Source: Varunaivibrio sulfuroxidans
GTDB lineage: Bacteria > Pseudomonadota > Alphaproteobacteria > Rhodospirillales > Magnetovibrionaceae
Direction of reading: 5' to 3'
Length of the DNA: 64,000 nt
Assembly: GCF_029318635.1 (NCBI RefSeq)
Contig: NZ_CP119676.1
Span: 760,614 to 824,613 of the forward strand
Both the position numbers and the translations under genes were made by a program. The first letter of the stretch is position 1. The number at the start of each line of letters is the position of its first letter. The notes beneath the pieces were generated by a model that saw only the letters and a list, made by a program, of their open reading frames with translations, was not told the origin of the DNA and searched no databases. Positions 8,233 through 17,400 of this stretch are shown piece after piece.

Positions 8233-9399
8233 ATGAAAAAAGACACCCTTTTGGCCACCACCGCGCGACGCCCCGGAACCAACTTCGGTATCGTCAACCC
8301 TCCCGTTTATCATGCTTCAACCGTCGTTTTTCCCACCCTGAAGGCCCTACATGACGCCGGACAAACCCCCTTCGAGGGCGTTTACTACGGACGTTATGGA
8401 ACCCCCACCACGTTCGCCTTCGAAGAGGCCGTGGCCACCCTCGAAGGCGGCGAAAAGTGCATTGCTTTGCCTTCGGGAATGGCCGCCATCGCATGTGCGA
8501 TCATGGCCCATGTGCAAAGTGGCGATCATATCTTGATGACCGACAACGCCTACTATCCGACCATCAAGCTGTGCCAGGGATTGCTCAAGGGGTTCGGCGT
8601 CGAAACCACTTATTACGACCCGATGATCGGGGCGGGTATCGCCGAACTGATGCGCCCGAACACCAAAATCGTGTTCACCGAGGCCCCCGGCTCGATCACC
8701 TTCGAAGTGCAGGACGTTCCCGCCATCGCCGAGGCCGCCCATCGGGGCGGCGCCTTGGTGGTGATGGACAACACCTGGAGCGCGGGATACTTTTTCGCCC
8801 CCTTTGAACACGGCGTCGATCTGTCGATCCAGGCGGCGACCAAATACATCGGGGGGCATTCCGACGCCATGCTGGGCACGATCACCATGGCCGAGAAACA
8901 TTACGAACATATGCGCCGCACCGCGGCGGGGCTGGGCTATTGCGCCGCGCCCGACGATTGCTATCTGGGCCTACGCGGCGTGCGTTCATTGGCCGCCCGC
9001 CTCGCCCGCCACCAAGACGGCGCCCTTCGCATCGCGAAATGGCTGTCCACCCGCCCCGAGGTCGAAGCGGTCCTCCATCCGGCTTTTCCGTCCTGCCCGG
9101 GCCACGATACCTGGAAACGGGACTTCACCGGGGCCAGCGGGCTGTTCGGGGTCCAGTTGAAGGACTATCCGATCAACGCGATCGCCGCGATGACCGACGG
9201 CATGGAACATTTCGCCATGGGCTATAGCTGGGGCGGCTTCGAAAGCCTGATCGTGCCGTCGGCGCCGGCGCCGATGCGCACCGCCTATCGTTGGCCCTGG
9301 CCGGGACAAGCCCTGCGCCTGCACATCGGTCTCGAGGACCCCGACGATTTAATCACCGACCTGGAACGCGGTTTCGCGCGCCTTAACGCCGCCCTGTGA
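8233..9399 (+). CDS. metC: Cystathionine beta-lyase
   Basis: A 388-residue PLP enzyme of the Cys/Met metabolism family (fold type I). It cleaves cystathionine to homocysteine, pyruvate and ammonia in methionine synthesis. Signature features are YGRYGTPTTFAFEEAVATLE, the cofactor contact LPSGMAAI, the PLP-anchoring MDNTWS, and the lysine in AATKYIGGHSD. The closing VGYSWGG-like segment (MGYSWGGFESL) favours beta-lyase over gamma-synthase. The start at 8233 (MKKDTLL) gives the normal length. Its divergent position next to aapJ is a recurring alphaproteobacterial arrangement. Its 3' end overlaps the znuB 3' end by 17 bp. Confidence 0.9.
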   Translation: MKKDTLLATTARRPGTNFGIVNPPVYHASTVVFPTLKALHDAGQTPFEGVYYGRYGTPTTFAFEEAVATLEGGEKCIALPSGMAAIACAIMAHVQSGDHILMTDNAYYPTIKLCQGLLKGFGVETTYYDPMIGAGIAELMRPNTKIVFTEAPGSITFEVQDVPAIAEAAHRGGALVVMDNTWSAGYFFAPFEHGVDLSIQAATKYIGGHSDAMLGTITMAEKHYEHMRRTAAGLGYCAAPDDCYLGLRGVRSLAARLARHQDGALRIAKWLSTRPEVEAVLHPAFPSCPGHDTWKRDFTGASGLFGVQLKDYPINAIAAMTDGMEHFAMGYSWGGFESLIVPSAPAPMRTAYRWPWPGQALRLHIGLEDPDDLITDLERGFARLNAAL

Positions 9400-10195
9400 T
9401 TTTGGGCCGCTTCGTGATTTTTGGGACAACGGTCGCAACCACAAAAATGACGACGGCGCAAAGCACGATCGACGGCCCCGATGGGGTATCGAAACGGTAA
9501 GACCCCCACAATCCGCCAATGACCGAGGCGACCCCGGCGACAGCGGCGAGCACCGCCATCGCCTCGGGCGTGGCGGAAAAACGCCGCACGCTGGCGGCGG
9601 GAATAATCAGCAGAGATGTCACCAACAGCACGCCGACGACCTTCATCGCCAAGGCCACCACGAACGCCAAAAGCACCATAAAAGCAAGGTTGACCGCACC
9701 CACCGGAACACCTTCGACAAAGGCCAGTTCCTCGTGGACACTGGCCGTCAAAAGCGGCTTCCAGATCACAGCCAAAGTCACCAAGACGACCGCGCCGCCG
9801 GCGAATATCCACGCCACATCGGACCATCCCGCGGCCAGGATATCGCCAAACAGATAAGCCATCAGATCGAAGCGCACGGACTGAAGGAAGGCGACGATGA
9901 CCAGCCCCAACGCCAGGGCGCCATGGGCCAAAATCCCCAGCAAGGTGTCGTCGGCCAGCCGCTTTTGCCGTTGCAAGACAACCAGCAGGACCGCCACCGT
10001 GAAGGAAACCGCGATGACGCCGATCATCGGATCGATATGCAGCAAAAACCCCAGGGCGATCCCCAACAGCGCAGAATGGGACAACGCCGCGCCGAAATAC
10101 GCCATCCGCCGCCACACCACGAACGCGCCCAACGGCCCCGCCACCAACGCGACGCCGGTCCCCGCCAGCAGCGCACGCCAAAGAAAATCATCCAT
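9383..10195 (-). CDS. znuB: Zinc ABC transporter, membrane permease
   Basis: A 270-residue polytopic permease of the ABC-3 family (Mn/Zn type). It has about eight hydrophobic segments, starting with the conserved [22 protein letters not shown] region and ending with [18 protein letters not shown] at 10195 gives the normal length; earlier in-frame codons encode low-quality sequence inside znuC. It overlaps znuC by 8 bp. With ZnuA (encoded on the other arm of the locus) and ZnuC it imports zinc across the inner membrane. The tail-to-tail overlap with metC is unusual but small. Confidence 0.9.
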   Translation of the reverse strand: MDDFLWRALLAGTGVALVAGPLGAFVVWRRMAYFGAALSHSALLGIALGFLLHIDPMIGVIAVSFTVAVLLVVLQRQKRLADDTLLGILAHGALALGLVIVAFLQSVRFDLMAYLFGDILAAGWSDVAWIFAGGAVVLVTLAVIWKPLLTASVHEELAFVEGVPVGAVNLAFMVLLAFVVALAMKVVGVLLVTSLLIIPAASVRRFSATPEAMAVLAAVAGVASVIGGLWGSYRFDTPSGPSIVLCAVVIFVVATVVPKITKRPKITGRR

Positions 10196-11021
10196 GATCG
10201 TGACTCTCGCCTCTGGTGCATGTCGCGCATGACGGAGCCGACGCGTCGCCGAGGACGTTCCCTTGCAAGTCGTGGCGATGGTCGTGTTGATGGTGGTACA
10301 CCGCCAACGTCGCCGCAACTCTTTGCCCGAACAGGGCGACGAAATCGGGGTGTCGGCTGACCTGCTCGGGATGCCCCGCGCAGCAGACATGCTGATTGAG
10401 ACATATCACCTGATCGGTTTCGGCCATCACCATATGCAGATCGTGGGACACCATGACCACCGAACACCCCCTACGATCGCGAATGCTGCCGATCAGACGA
10501 TACAGGTCGGCCTGCCCATTGATATCGACACCCTGGACCGGCTCATCCAAGACGAGAACATCCGGCTCACGTAGCAAGGCGCGCGCCAACATGACGCGCT
10601 GCATCTCGCCGCCCGAAATGTCATGCAGGGCGCTGTCAAAGACATGGCTTGCTCCGACCTCGACCAGCGCCGCGCGGCGCACGCCGTCACCTAGACGGGC
10701 GCGGGGAACGCCGAGCGCCAAGAATCGCGCCACGGTCATCGGCAGCGTGGGATCCAGTCTCAATTGCTGGGGCATGTAGCCAATTTTAAGGCCCTTGCGC
10801 CGGAACACCCGGCCGCTATCCGGAACTTGAAGACCAAGCAACACCCGCACCAAGGTCGTTTTTCCCGACCCGTTCGGCCCGATGAGAGTCACGATCTGGC
10901 CACGCTCGACCCGGCAATGAACATGATTTAAGGCCGGGCGTCCGGCGAAAGAAACCGACACGTTATCCGCCTCGATCAATAACGAGGTCTTATGGTTTGG
11001 GTTTTCCCCGATTTTTTTCAT
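10188..11021 (-). CDS. znuC: Zinc ABC transporter, ATP-binding protein
   Basis: A 277-residue ATPase with Walker [10 protein letters not shown], signature [15 protein letters not shown], Walker [13 protein letters not shown] and switch histidine SHDLHMVM. The region [13 protein letters not shown] and the C-terminal tail (HHQHDHRHD, then [13 protein letters not shown]) are rich in His and Cys, as in many ZnuC proteins, and may sense or buffer zinc. The start at 11021 forms an ATGA overlap with the zur stop, so the two are translationally coupled. Confidence 0.92.
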   Translation of the reverse strand: MKKIGENPNHKTSLLIEADNVSVSFAGRPALNHVHCRVERGQIVTLIGPNGSGKTTLVRVLLGLQVPDSGRVFRRKGLKIGYMPQQLRLDPTLPMTVARFLALGVPRARLGDGVRRAALVEVGASHVFDSALHDISGGEMQRVMLARALLREPDVLVLDEPVQGVDINGQADLYRLIGSIRDRRGCSVVMVSHDLHMVMAETDQVICLNQHVCCAGHPEQVSRHPDFVALFGQRVAATLAVYHHQHDHRHDLQGNVLGDASAPSCATCTRGESHDHG

Positions 11022-11578
11022 GGCGCGGTCGTCCGTTCGTCGTCGTTTTCCTGGCATGATGGGCACAGTCCCCTGATTTCAACGGCGGCGCGATGCGCCG
11101 CAAAACCCACCCTCGCGGCGGCGTCACTGATCGTCCCGTCAAGCCGATCGTCATCGAATTCGGCGACGTCGCCGCAGCGCGCGCAAATTAGAAAATGTCC
11201 GGCGTGGGCGCTTTCCGGCGTGCGGCATCCGATAAAGGCGTTCCGACTTTCGAGCCGGTGAACCAGCCCGTATTTCATCAAGAAGTCAAGGGCGCGATAA
11301 ACCGTCGGCGGCGCCGCCTTCAAGGCGTCGCCTTTGAGACGGCGCAAAATATCATAGGCTCCAATAGGGTCGTGACTGGCCCATACTTCCAAAAGGACAC
11401 GACGGCGCAATGGCGTCAGGCGCGCGCCAGCGGCGGCGCAAACACGCTCCGCGGCATTCAAAGCATGATCCACACAGCGCCGATGATCGTGCCCGCCGGA
11501 AGACGTATCGCTTTTGGAAAAAGGAGTTTTGATATTCCTCATTACGCACGCACCCATATCGCTCGCTCGCGCCCTCAT
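11018..11578 (-). CDS. zur: Zinc uptake regulator, Fur family
   Basis: A 186-residue Fur-type repressor. The winged-helix part contains [20 protein letters not shown] and [20 protein letters not shown]. The structural zinc site is shown by [11 protein letters not shown] and CPSC (two CxxC pairs), and HAGHFLIC supplies the dimerisation-domain histidines. ATG at 11578 is preferred because AGGAG lies 8 bases upstream; starts at 11557 or 11542 lack a ribosome-binding site. It is first in a zur-znuC-znuB unit and lies 85 bp from a perfect palindrome, so it is probably autoregulated. Zn-bound Zur would repress zinc import. Confidence 0.92.
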   Translation of the reverse strand: MRARASDMGACVMRNIKTPFSKSDTSSGGHDHRRCVDHALNAAERVCAAAGARLTPLRRRVLLEVWASHDPIGAYDILRRLKGDALKAAPPTVYRALDFLMKYGLVHRLESRNAFIGCRTPESAHAGHFLICARCGDVAEFDDDRLDGTISDAAARVGFAAHRAAVEIRGLCPSCQENDDERTTAP

Positions 11579-11662
11579 ACCACGCGCTCCTGAAATCACG
11601 AACCGCGCCCCATCGGGCGATCGCGCGCGAGGACGAAAAATGATCTTGACGCCCGTTCGAAG

Positions 11663-11682
11663 TGTTATGTTATAACATAACA
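11663..11682. promoter_or_regulatory. Zur box, perfect 20-bp palindrome
   Basis: TGTTATGTTATAACATAACA is a perfect inverted repeat with no mismatches. Its core ATGTTATA/TATAACAT matches the AT-rich Zur operator type described in proteobacteria. It lies upstream of zur on one side and is the only such site before the dedA/pap2-znuA-hisI-cobW genes on the other, so it may control both arms. Confidence 0.8.
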
Positions 11683-11944
11683 AAATATTTTTCTTTTCAA
11701 CTCTAATTTTTGGTTTTTGGCATTTCTCTCCGTCTACGTTTTCCCTCCCCCATGCGCGACTTCCACGGCGTCGGGCGGCGTGGCGCGCGCCGCTTGGCTA
11801 AAAAAGGACGATCGCCAAAAAATCGGCTCCGCCGTTATCTCCCGCATTGCCTAGAAAGGAATGGGATCGCATAGTGTCGGACGGTCGCGGCGTACGTAAC
11901 GAAACGCGTCGCCATGCCCTTATCCCCATCGAAGAGTCTCTTGC

Positions 11945-14026
11945 ATGAATTTATACATTCACCACCTTGTTTCCTGGGTCGGCGCACACCCCAACTGGTC
12001 CGGCCTCGTCGTCGTTTTGATCGCGTTTTCCGAATCGCTGGCGATTGTCGGTCTGATCGTCCCTGGAAGCGTCACCATGTTTGCGGTCGGCGCCCTGGTG
12101 GCGGCAGGGGCGCTAAACCTGTGGTCAACCTTGGCTTGGGCCGCCCTGGGCGCGGCCCTGGGCGACGGCGCGAGCTACTGGTTGGGGCACCGCTTCCACG
12201 AGCAAATTCGCGGGTGGTGGCCCTTCAGCCGTTATCCAGGCATTTTGCAGCGTGGCGAGGCTTTTTTCACCAAACATGGCGGAAAAAGCGTCCTGATGGG
12301 CCGCTTCGTCGGCCCCGTACGCCCGGTTATTCCCGTGGTCGCCGGCATGATGGGCATGGCGCCCGGACGGTTTTTCGTCGTCAATATTATCTCTGCCCTG
12401 GGCTGGGCGCCGGCCTACCTGATGCCCGGCGTCGTGTTCGGCGCATCCCTGGCGCTGGCCGGGCAAGTCGCCGGACGGCTGGCGGTGCTGCTCGGCGGAA
12501 TTGTTCTCGTTACTTGGCTGCTCGTCTGGCTTGCACGCTTTTCCTATCGTCACCTTGTCGGTCACGCGCAAAGTTGGGGGGAACGCCTGCTTGCTTGGAG
12601 TAAGAACCATCCCCATGGATCGTGGCTGGTTTCCGGACTGGTCGATCCCGAACGCCCGGAATGGCGCTCGTTGCTGCTGTGGACGGCGATCCTCATCGGC
12701 GGTAGCTGGCTGTTTCTCGGCGTCGGCGAGGATGTCGTCAGTAGGGACCCCCTCGTATACGCCAACCAATCCATTTATCACGCCCTGCAGGGGCTTCGCA
12801 CCCCATTGGGCGACCAAATCGTGATCGTCTTCAGCGCCCTGGGCGAACGCGCGGTGATCATCCCGGTGGTGTTGGGAATTTTGGCCTGGATGGTCTGGCG
12901 GCGCGCCTGGCGTGACGCCCTGTACTGGCTCGCCGCCGCCGGTTTTGGCGCCCTTATGGTAACCGCCCTCAAGATCGGTTTCGCCATCCCCCGCCCGACC
13001 CCGCTGTATTCCGGCTCCAGCGCCTACGCCTTCCCCAGCGCTCATACCGCCATGGTGACGGTCGTCTACGGTTTCGCGGCGGTCCTCAGCGCGCCGTTGC
13101 GCACGCCCAAGTGGCGTTGGGCGCCTTACGCCTTGGCGATGCTGATCATCGTCGCGGTCGCCTTTTCCCGCCTCTACCTAGGGGCCCATTGGTTAAGCGA
13201 CGTCATCGGCGGCATGGGGCTGGGTGGAGCCTGGGTCGCCCTGTTGACAATTGCGCGGCGGCGCCATGGGGAACACACCCCCCGCCTAAAGGGCCTCGGC
13301 GTCCTCGCCCTGATCTTGGTCGTGGTTAGCGGCGCATGGTATATTCGTGGGAATTTTAACACCGATCTCAAACGCTATGCCGCCCATGTCCCCGTTCGCG
13401 AACTTCCCCTTCAAAAATGGTGGAATGGCGCCTGGCGACAACTTCCGACCCATCGCATCGACATGGCCGGATTCTTCGAGCAGCCCTTAAACCTGCAATG
13501 GGCGGGGAAACTGGACCGCCTTTCGGCCCTTTTACAGCAACGTGGCTGGCGTCCCGCCACGCCGCTTTCCGTGGCCTCGGCCCTAAGTTGGGTTCGCCCG
13601 CGACCCACTCTCGAAATGCTGCCCGTCCTACCGCAAGTTCACGACGGAACCCAAGAACGTCTGTTGTTGGTCAAACCCACCGCAGACGGAAAACACCGCT
13701 TAATTTTACGTGTATGGCGCAGCAACGCCCGGATAGCACCCACCGGCCCCCTCCTTTGGCTGGGCAGCGTCGCACGCCAAAAGGTGGTGTCGCTTCCCCT
13801 GATCACGTATGCCGGTCAAAGCCCGGGCGGCGCGCTTCCTCTTGACACGCTGGCGCAAGATCTCGCCCAAAAGTCGGGCGAGGTCGCCATTCGCCGCGTC
13901 ACCTTCACCGCACGCGACGCCATAGACAAAGCCGACGGTCGGGCGACGGCGACGCCTATCATTTGCCTTATAGCGACGCCAACCCTGTACCTAACATCCC
14001 CCGCAACCCCTCCCGCAAAAAAGTGA
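11945..14026 (+). CDS. DedA-PAP2-LssY fusion membrane protein
   Basis: A 693-residue three-part protein. Residues about 10-205 form a DedA/SNARE-associated domain with the conserved RFVGPVRPVIPVVAG. Residues about 240-440 form a PAP2 phosphatase with its three motifs: KIGFAIPRP, FPSAHT and SRLYLGAHWLSD. Residues about 480-680 form a soluble LssY C-terminal-like domain (LQWAGKLDRLSALLQQRGWRP). DedA proteins are linked to lipid-carrier flipping and PAP2 enzymes dephosphorylate lipid phosphates, so a role in recycling undecaprenyl or phospholipid phosphates in the periplasm is inferred. The znuA start lies 6 bp after its stop, placing it in a zinc operon. The start has only a weak ribosome-binding site. 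Confidence 0.87.
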   Translation: MNLYIHHLVSWVGAHPNWSGLVVVLIAFSESLAIVGLIVPGSVTMFAVGALVAAGALNLWSTLAWAALGAALGDGASYWLGHRFHEQIRGWWPFSRYPGILQRGEAFFTKHGGKSVLMGRFVGPVRPVIPVVAGMMGMAPGRFFVVNIISALGWAPAYLMPGVVFGASLALAGQVAGRLAVLLGGIVLVTWLLVWLARFSYRHLVGHAQSWGERLLAWSKNHPHGSWLVSGLVDPERPEWRSLLLWTAILIGGSWLFLGVGEDVVSRDPLVYANQSIYHALQGLRTPLGDQIVIVFSALGERAVIIPVVLGILAWMVWRRAWRDALYWLAAAGFGALMVTALKIGFAIPRPTPLYSGSSAYAFPSAHTAMVTVVYGFAAVLSAPLRTPKWRWAPYALAMLIIVAVAFSRLYLGAHWLSDVIGGMGLGGAWVALLTIARRRHGEHTPRLKGLGVLALILVVVSGAWYIRGNFNTDLKRYAAHVPVRELPLQKWWNGAWRQLPTHRIDMAGFFEQPLNLQWAGKLDRLSALLQQRGWRPATPLSVASALSWVRPRPTLEMLPVLPQVHDGTQERLLLVKPTADGKHRLILRVWRSNARIAPTGPLLWLGSVARQKVVSLPLITYAGQSPGGALPLDTLAQDLAQKSGEVAIRRVTFTARDAIDKADGRATATPIICLIATPTLYLTSPATPPAKK

Positions 14027-14032
14027 CCCCCG

Positions 14033-15037
14033 ATGACAGCAAAAACACCCCAATGTAGCGCCCTCTTCCGGAACGGTTTCGAATTCGCACGAAAAACAGC
14101 GTTGCTCCTCGGTTTTTTTATAGGCGGGACGTTGCTTTTTCAAACCGCCGCCCTGGGCGGCGGTATTACGGGGAAAAACGGCCCTGCGGTCGCGGTCAGC
14201 CTGCCGCCGATCGATTCACTGGTTCAGGGCGTAATGGACGGGGTCGGCGTACCCACCTTGCTGATGGCCTCGGGAGGTTCGCCTCACGCGCAATCCCTTC
14301 GCCCGTCGCAAGTCCGCGCAATCGCCAACGCCGATCTCGTGTTCTGGGTCGGCCCGGCGATGGAAACCTTTTTGGACCGCCCGATGGCCACCTTGCCCCC
14401 GGCGCGCATCGTCACCTTGATGGACAGCCCGGAAATCCACCTTTTACCGTCACGCACCAGCAATGCCCACGGCGTTAAGGCGGTGGCGCCCGAATTCGAT
14501 CACGATCACGATCACGGCGCCTACGATCCACACATCTGGCTTTCCCCCGAAAACGCCCGCGCCGTCGTCGCCGTCGCGGCCCGCCGCCTAAGCGCGATCG
14601 ACCCCAAACACAGCGCCATCTATCATAAAAACGCGGCGGCGCTGGACCTGCGCCTAAACGCCTTGCAGCAGGACATCCAGGCCGCGGTCCGCCCCTTGCG
14701 CGGGCGCGCCTTCGTCGTTCAGCATGACGCCTATCATTACTTCGAGGCGGCCTTCGGACTACAATCGACAGCATATATCAGCACCCTGCCCGAACGCCGT
14801 CCCAGCGCCCGGCACATCGCCGACGTCATCGCTCTGATCAAGGAAAAAAAGGCCGCCTGCCTGTTTAGCGAGCCCCAGTTCGACCCCGCCCAAGCGCGCG
14901 CCATCGCCCAGGAAACCGGCGTGCGCCTGGCTCAGTTGGATCCCATCGGAGCCACGATCAAACCCGGAAAAAGCTTCTACTTTGAATTGATGGAACGATT
15001 GAAGCATGATTTCGTCTCCTGCCTGGGGCGCCGTTGA
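14033..15037 (+). CDS. znuA: Zinc ABC transporter, periplasmic binding protein
   Basis: A 334-residue metal-binding lipoprotein-like or secreted protein of the cluster A-I/ZnuA family. A hydrophobic N-terminal segment at about residues 22-45 serves as signal or anchor. Zinc ligands are expected in SPHAQSLRPSQ, DPHIWLSPENA, FVVQHDAYHYFEAAF and SEPQFD. A histidine-rich loop FDHDHDHG typical of ZnuA rather than manganese homologues lies near residue 160. It delivers Zn2+ to ZnuB/ZnuC, which are encoded on the opposite arm. Only 6 bp separate it from the upstream stop, so translation is probably coupled. Confidence 0.92.
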   Translation: MTAKTPQCSALFRNGFEFARKTALLLGFFIGGTLLFQTAALGGGITGKNGPAVAVSLPPIDSLVQGVMDGVGVPTLLMASGGSPHAQSLRPSQVRAIANADLVFWVGPAMETFLDRPMATLPPARIVTLMDSPEIHLLPSRTSNAHGVKAVAPEFDHDHDHGAYDPHIWLSPENARAVVAVAARRLSAIDPKHSAIYHKNAAALDLRLNALQQDIQAAVRPLRGRAFVVQHDAYHYFEAAFGLQSTAYISTLPERRPSARHIADVIALIKEKKAACLFSEPQFDPAQARAIAQETGVRLAQLDPIGATIKPGKSFYFELMERLKHDFVSCLGRR

Positions 15038-15105
15038 GCGCACCCAAGACAAAGCGCGGATAAAGTCCCGCCGTGCATGCACGGCAATGACGAGGAACAA
15101 TAAAG

Positions 15106-15525
15106 ATGCCGACCACCGTCCCCGCCGAAACCACGACCATCGTGCTTGACGCCTTGTCGTTCAACGACGCGGGGCTTATTCCCGCGATCGCCCAACAACA
15201 TGACAGCGGCGAGGTTCTAATGATGGCGTGGATGAACCGCGACGCCGTCAGGGAAACCCTCGAAACCGGACGGGTTTGCTATTTTTCCCGCTCCAAGGGG
15301 CGACTGTGGCGCAAGGGCGAACAATCGGGACAAATCCAAAATTTGATCGAGCTGCGTTGGGATTGCGATGCCGACACCCTGTTGCTGATGGTCGATCAAA
15401 AAGGGGTGGCGTGCCACACCGGACGGCGCAATTGCTTCTTCAACGCCGTGCGCGAGGGAAAACCTTCGGTGATCGCCGATGTCGCGGTCTCTCCCGATAT
15501 TTTATACGGCGGCGGCCCTGAATGA
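15106..15525 (+). CDS. hisI: Phosphoribosyl-AMP cyclohydrolase
   Basis: A 139-residue enzyme of histidine synthesis that opens the ring of phosphoribosyl-AMP. All key elements are present: MMAWMNRDA, YFSRSKGRLWRKGE, the Mg-binding DCDADT and the zinc cysteines in CHTGRRNCF. The family needs zinc. GAGGAAC lies about 9 bases before the ATG. Its stop overlaps the cobW start (ATGA). Its place between znuA and a COG0523 GTPase, away from other his genes, suggests zinc-linked control. Whether the genome has a second hisI cannot be seen here. Confidence 0.9.
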   Translation: MPTTVPAETTTIVLDALSFNDAGLIPAIAQQHDSGEVLMMAWMNRDAVRETLETGRVCYFSRSKGRLWRKGEQSGQIQNLIELRWDCDADTLLLMVDQKGVACHTGRRNCFFNAVREGKPSVIADVAVSPDILYGGGPE

Positions 15526-16571
15526 GCGGGGACACGTCGCCGCGCGAACCCATCCCGGTAAGCATTCTAACCGGGTTTTTGGGGAGCGGCAAAACGACCC
15601 TCCTGAACGCCATTTTAAAAGACCCCGCGATGGCCGACGCCGCCGTCCTGATCAATGAATTCGGAGAAATCGGCATCGATCATATTTTGGTCGAGCGCCT
15701 GAGCGAAGATATCGTCTTGCTGAACGCCGGGTGTATTTGCTGCTCGGTTCGCGGCGACATGGTATCGTCGTTACGCGACTTGTTCGCCAAGCGCGCCGCG
15801 AAAGAGGTCCCGCCCTTCCAGCGCCTGTTCCTGGAAACTACGGGCCTCGCCGACCCCGCCCCGATCGTTCATACCTTGATGACCGACCCCTTCACCGCTC
15901 GCCATTATCGCCTCGACGGGATCGTTTGCACGCTGGATTGCGTTTTGGGCCTGCGCCAACTGCGCGATCACGGCGAGGCTGTCAAACAAATCGCCCTAGC
16001 CGACCGCATCGTGCTGACCAAAAACGACCTGGCCGGTTCCGAGGCGCGGGCTCGACTGACGGCCCACGCGCACACCATCAACCCCGCCGTCCCAATGATT
16101 TGCGCGGACCACGGGCGCCTCGCCGTGAGCGAGATTATCGACGCCGGATTATTTCGGGGCGAAGGGGCATGCCCTGACCTTCTCCCCTGGCTCAACACGC
16201 AAGCCTATGGAAGTGACGCGCCAATCCGCACCCACGGCTTCGAAGCGACGCGCGAACACGCGCACGATCATCATATTCGATCTTTCGTAATCGACGTGGA
16301 CTTTCCCCTCCCCTGGGAAAGCTTGATGGTCTGGTTCGACATGATCCTGGCCACGCAGGGCGATCGCATTCTTCGGCTCAAGGGGATATTAAACGTTCGT
16401 GGAGAAACGCGCCCGATCGCCATTCACGGCGTCCAGCATGTTTTTCATCCGCCCGCGCCCCTCGCCTGCTGGCCCAAGGACGACCCGCGCACGTCGCGTC
16501 TTGTCTTTATCACCCAAAATCTGAGCCGACAGGCCCTCGAAGACACGTTCCACGCCTTCGTCCGTCCGTGA
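15522..16571 (+). CDS. COG0523/CobW-type GTPase, probable zinc chaperone
   Basis: A 349-residue G3E GTPase. Walker A is GFLGSGKTTLLNAIL, the metal site is the CxCC motif in NAGCICCSVRGD, switch II is ETTGLADPAP, and the guanine-specificity motif is TKNDLA. A histidine-rich linker (REHAHDHHIRSF) separates it from the C-terminal CobW_C domain (about residues 255-348). Members near Zur and Znu genes are proposed to insert or reallocate zinc into client enzymes when zinc is scarce. It overlaps hisI by 4 bp. A cobalt or other metal role is less likely here because of the zinc context. Confidence 0.9.
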   Translation: MSGDTSPREPIPVSILTGFLGSGKTTLLNAILKDPAMADAAVLINEFGEIGIDHILVERLSEDIVLLNAGCICCSVRGDMVSSLRDLFAKRAAKEVPPFQRLFLETTGLADPAPIVHTLMTDPFTARHYRLDGIVCTLDCVLGLRQLRDHGEAVKQIALADRIVLTKNDLAGSEARARLTAHAHTINPAVPMICADHGRLAVSEIIDAGLFRGEGACPDLLPWLNTQAYGSDAPIRTHGFEATREHAHDHHIRSFVIDVDFPLPWESLMVWFDMILATQGDRILRLKGILNVRGETRPIAIHGVQHVFHPPAPLACWPKDDPRTSRLVFITQNLSRQALEDTFHAFVRP

Positions 16572-16652
16572 GAAACGTCCGGCCTCGCGAAGAAAGGCGC
16601 CCAAAACATAAGGACGCGAAATATAAGAGAGTGAGATCGATCTTGCGGCGCC

Positions 16653-17063
16653 CTAGCCCGTCTGCGCAAGCGCGCCGCGCCCGGTCTCCCCGGCGTCATC
16701 GCGGGCGCGCAGGACGTCGCCCAACAGCGTGTAGGCGCTGTCGTCGAGGTCGAGGTAGGTTATCGCAAGGTGACGCTTGTTCGGCTGGACCTTATCCGCT
16801 TCGCACCGAACGACGCGGGCGCGGATATGTACCGAAAGCAGGGATTTTTCATCGTTTCCGATCGCATCGACGCTAAACAAGGCCCCGGCGGTCAACCGTC
16901 CGCCATAGCCGTCGATTAACATCCCCCCCATGCTCCAGTTCACCGTCCGGTAGGTTTCGCCATCAATCCGCACGACGATAAAAGGGGTATCGACACGGGC
17001 GTGGGCGCGATGTTCGAGGCCCGAAGGCTTCTTTTCGGCGTCGGCGAAAGGGGAACGCGACAT
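16653..17063 (-). CDS. PilZ-domain protein (probable c-di-GMP receptor)
   Basis: A 136-residue protein made almost entirely of a PilZ domain. The RxxxR-like motif is in EHRAHARVDTPF (residues 17-28) and the D/NxSxxG motif in NWSMGGMLIDG (residues 42-52). These two motifs bind cyclic di-GMP in known PilZ proteins. There is no membrane segment. It converges on the COG0523 gene and stands alone, so the output pathway (motility, exopolysaccharide or other) cannot be inferred. Confidence 0.82.
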   Translation of the reverse strand: MSRSPFADAEKKPSGLEHRAHARVDTPFIVVRIDGETYRTVNWSMGGMLIDGYGGRLTAGALFSVDAIGNDEKSLLSVHIRARVVRCEADKVQPNKRHLAITYLDLDDSAYTLLGDVLRARDDAGETGRGALAQTG

Positions 17064-17193
17064 AGCGGGAGAACCTTAGCGATCAAATTTATACGAACCT
17101 CCGGCATAGGATACGTCAAATACACATGAAAAGATGTGACTCCCGTCACAGCATACCCTCGCCCGCTCGCGCGCTATTCCAACGGCGCGCGCA

Positions 17194-17330
17194 CCCTAGT
17201 GGTTTGAGTTTAACATTTGAGTCCGATGCAATTGGACACAAATGTGTGAAGAAATCAAACTGCAACAAAAAGATAGATAGTGGTCGGCCCGATGGTTCGC
17301 GGGAGCGAAACGTCGGAGTCGATCCACTAG
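17194..17330 (+). repeat. 137-bp repeat element, copy 1 (MITE-like)
   Basis: This segment is base-for-base identical to 20234-20370. Ends are CTAGTGG and CCACTAG, a 7-bp terminal inverted repeat; CTAG at both ends could instead be a target duplication. Inside lies a hairpin (17213-17245, ACATTTG...CAAATGT with an inner GTCC/GGAC stem) and a second small hairpin TTCGC-GGGA-GCGAA. It carries no recognisable gene. It is AT-richer than its surroundings and lies 71 bp upstream of the Mo-box. Confidence 0.9.
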
Positions 17331-17400
17331 AGTCAGGACCTATTCATCTGGGACTGAAATACGGTTCATATATGACACACGGAAAAAGAGTCCTGGAAAA

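Noticed and set aside
9285..10181. Long alternative frame on the minus strand over znuB
   Set aside because: It is a shadow of znuB in GC-rich DNA: very Gly/Arg-rich, no domain, while the znuB frame carries a clear permease.
17200..17330. Small protein encoded inside the 137-bp repeats
   Set aside because: The frame is open in both copies only because the DNA is identical; there is no start with a ribosome-binding site and no domain.
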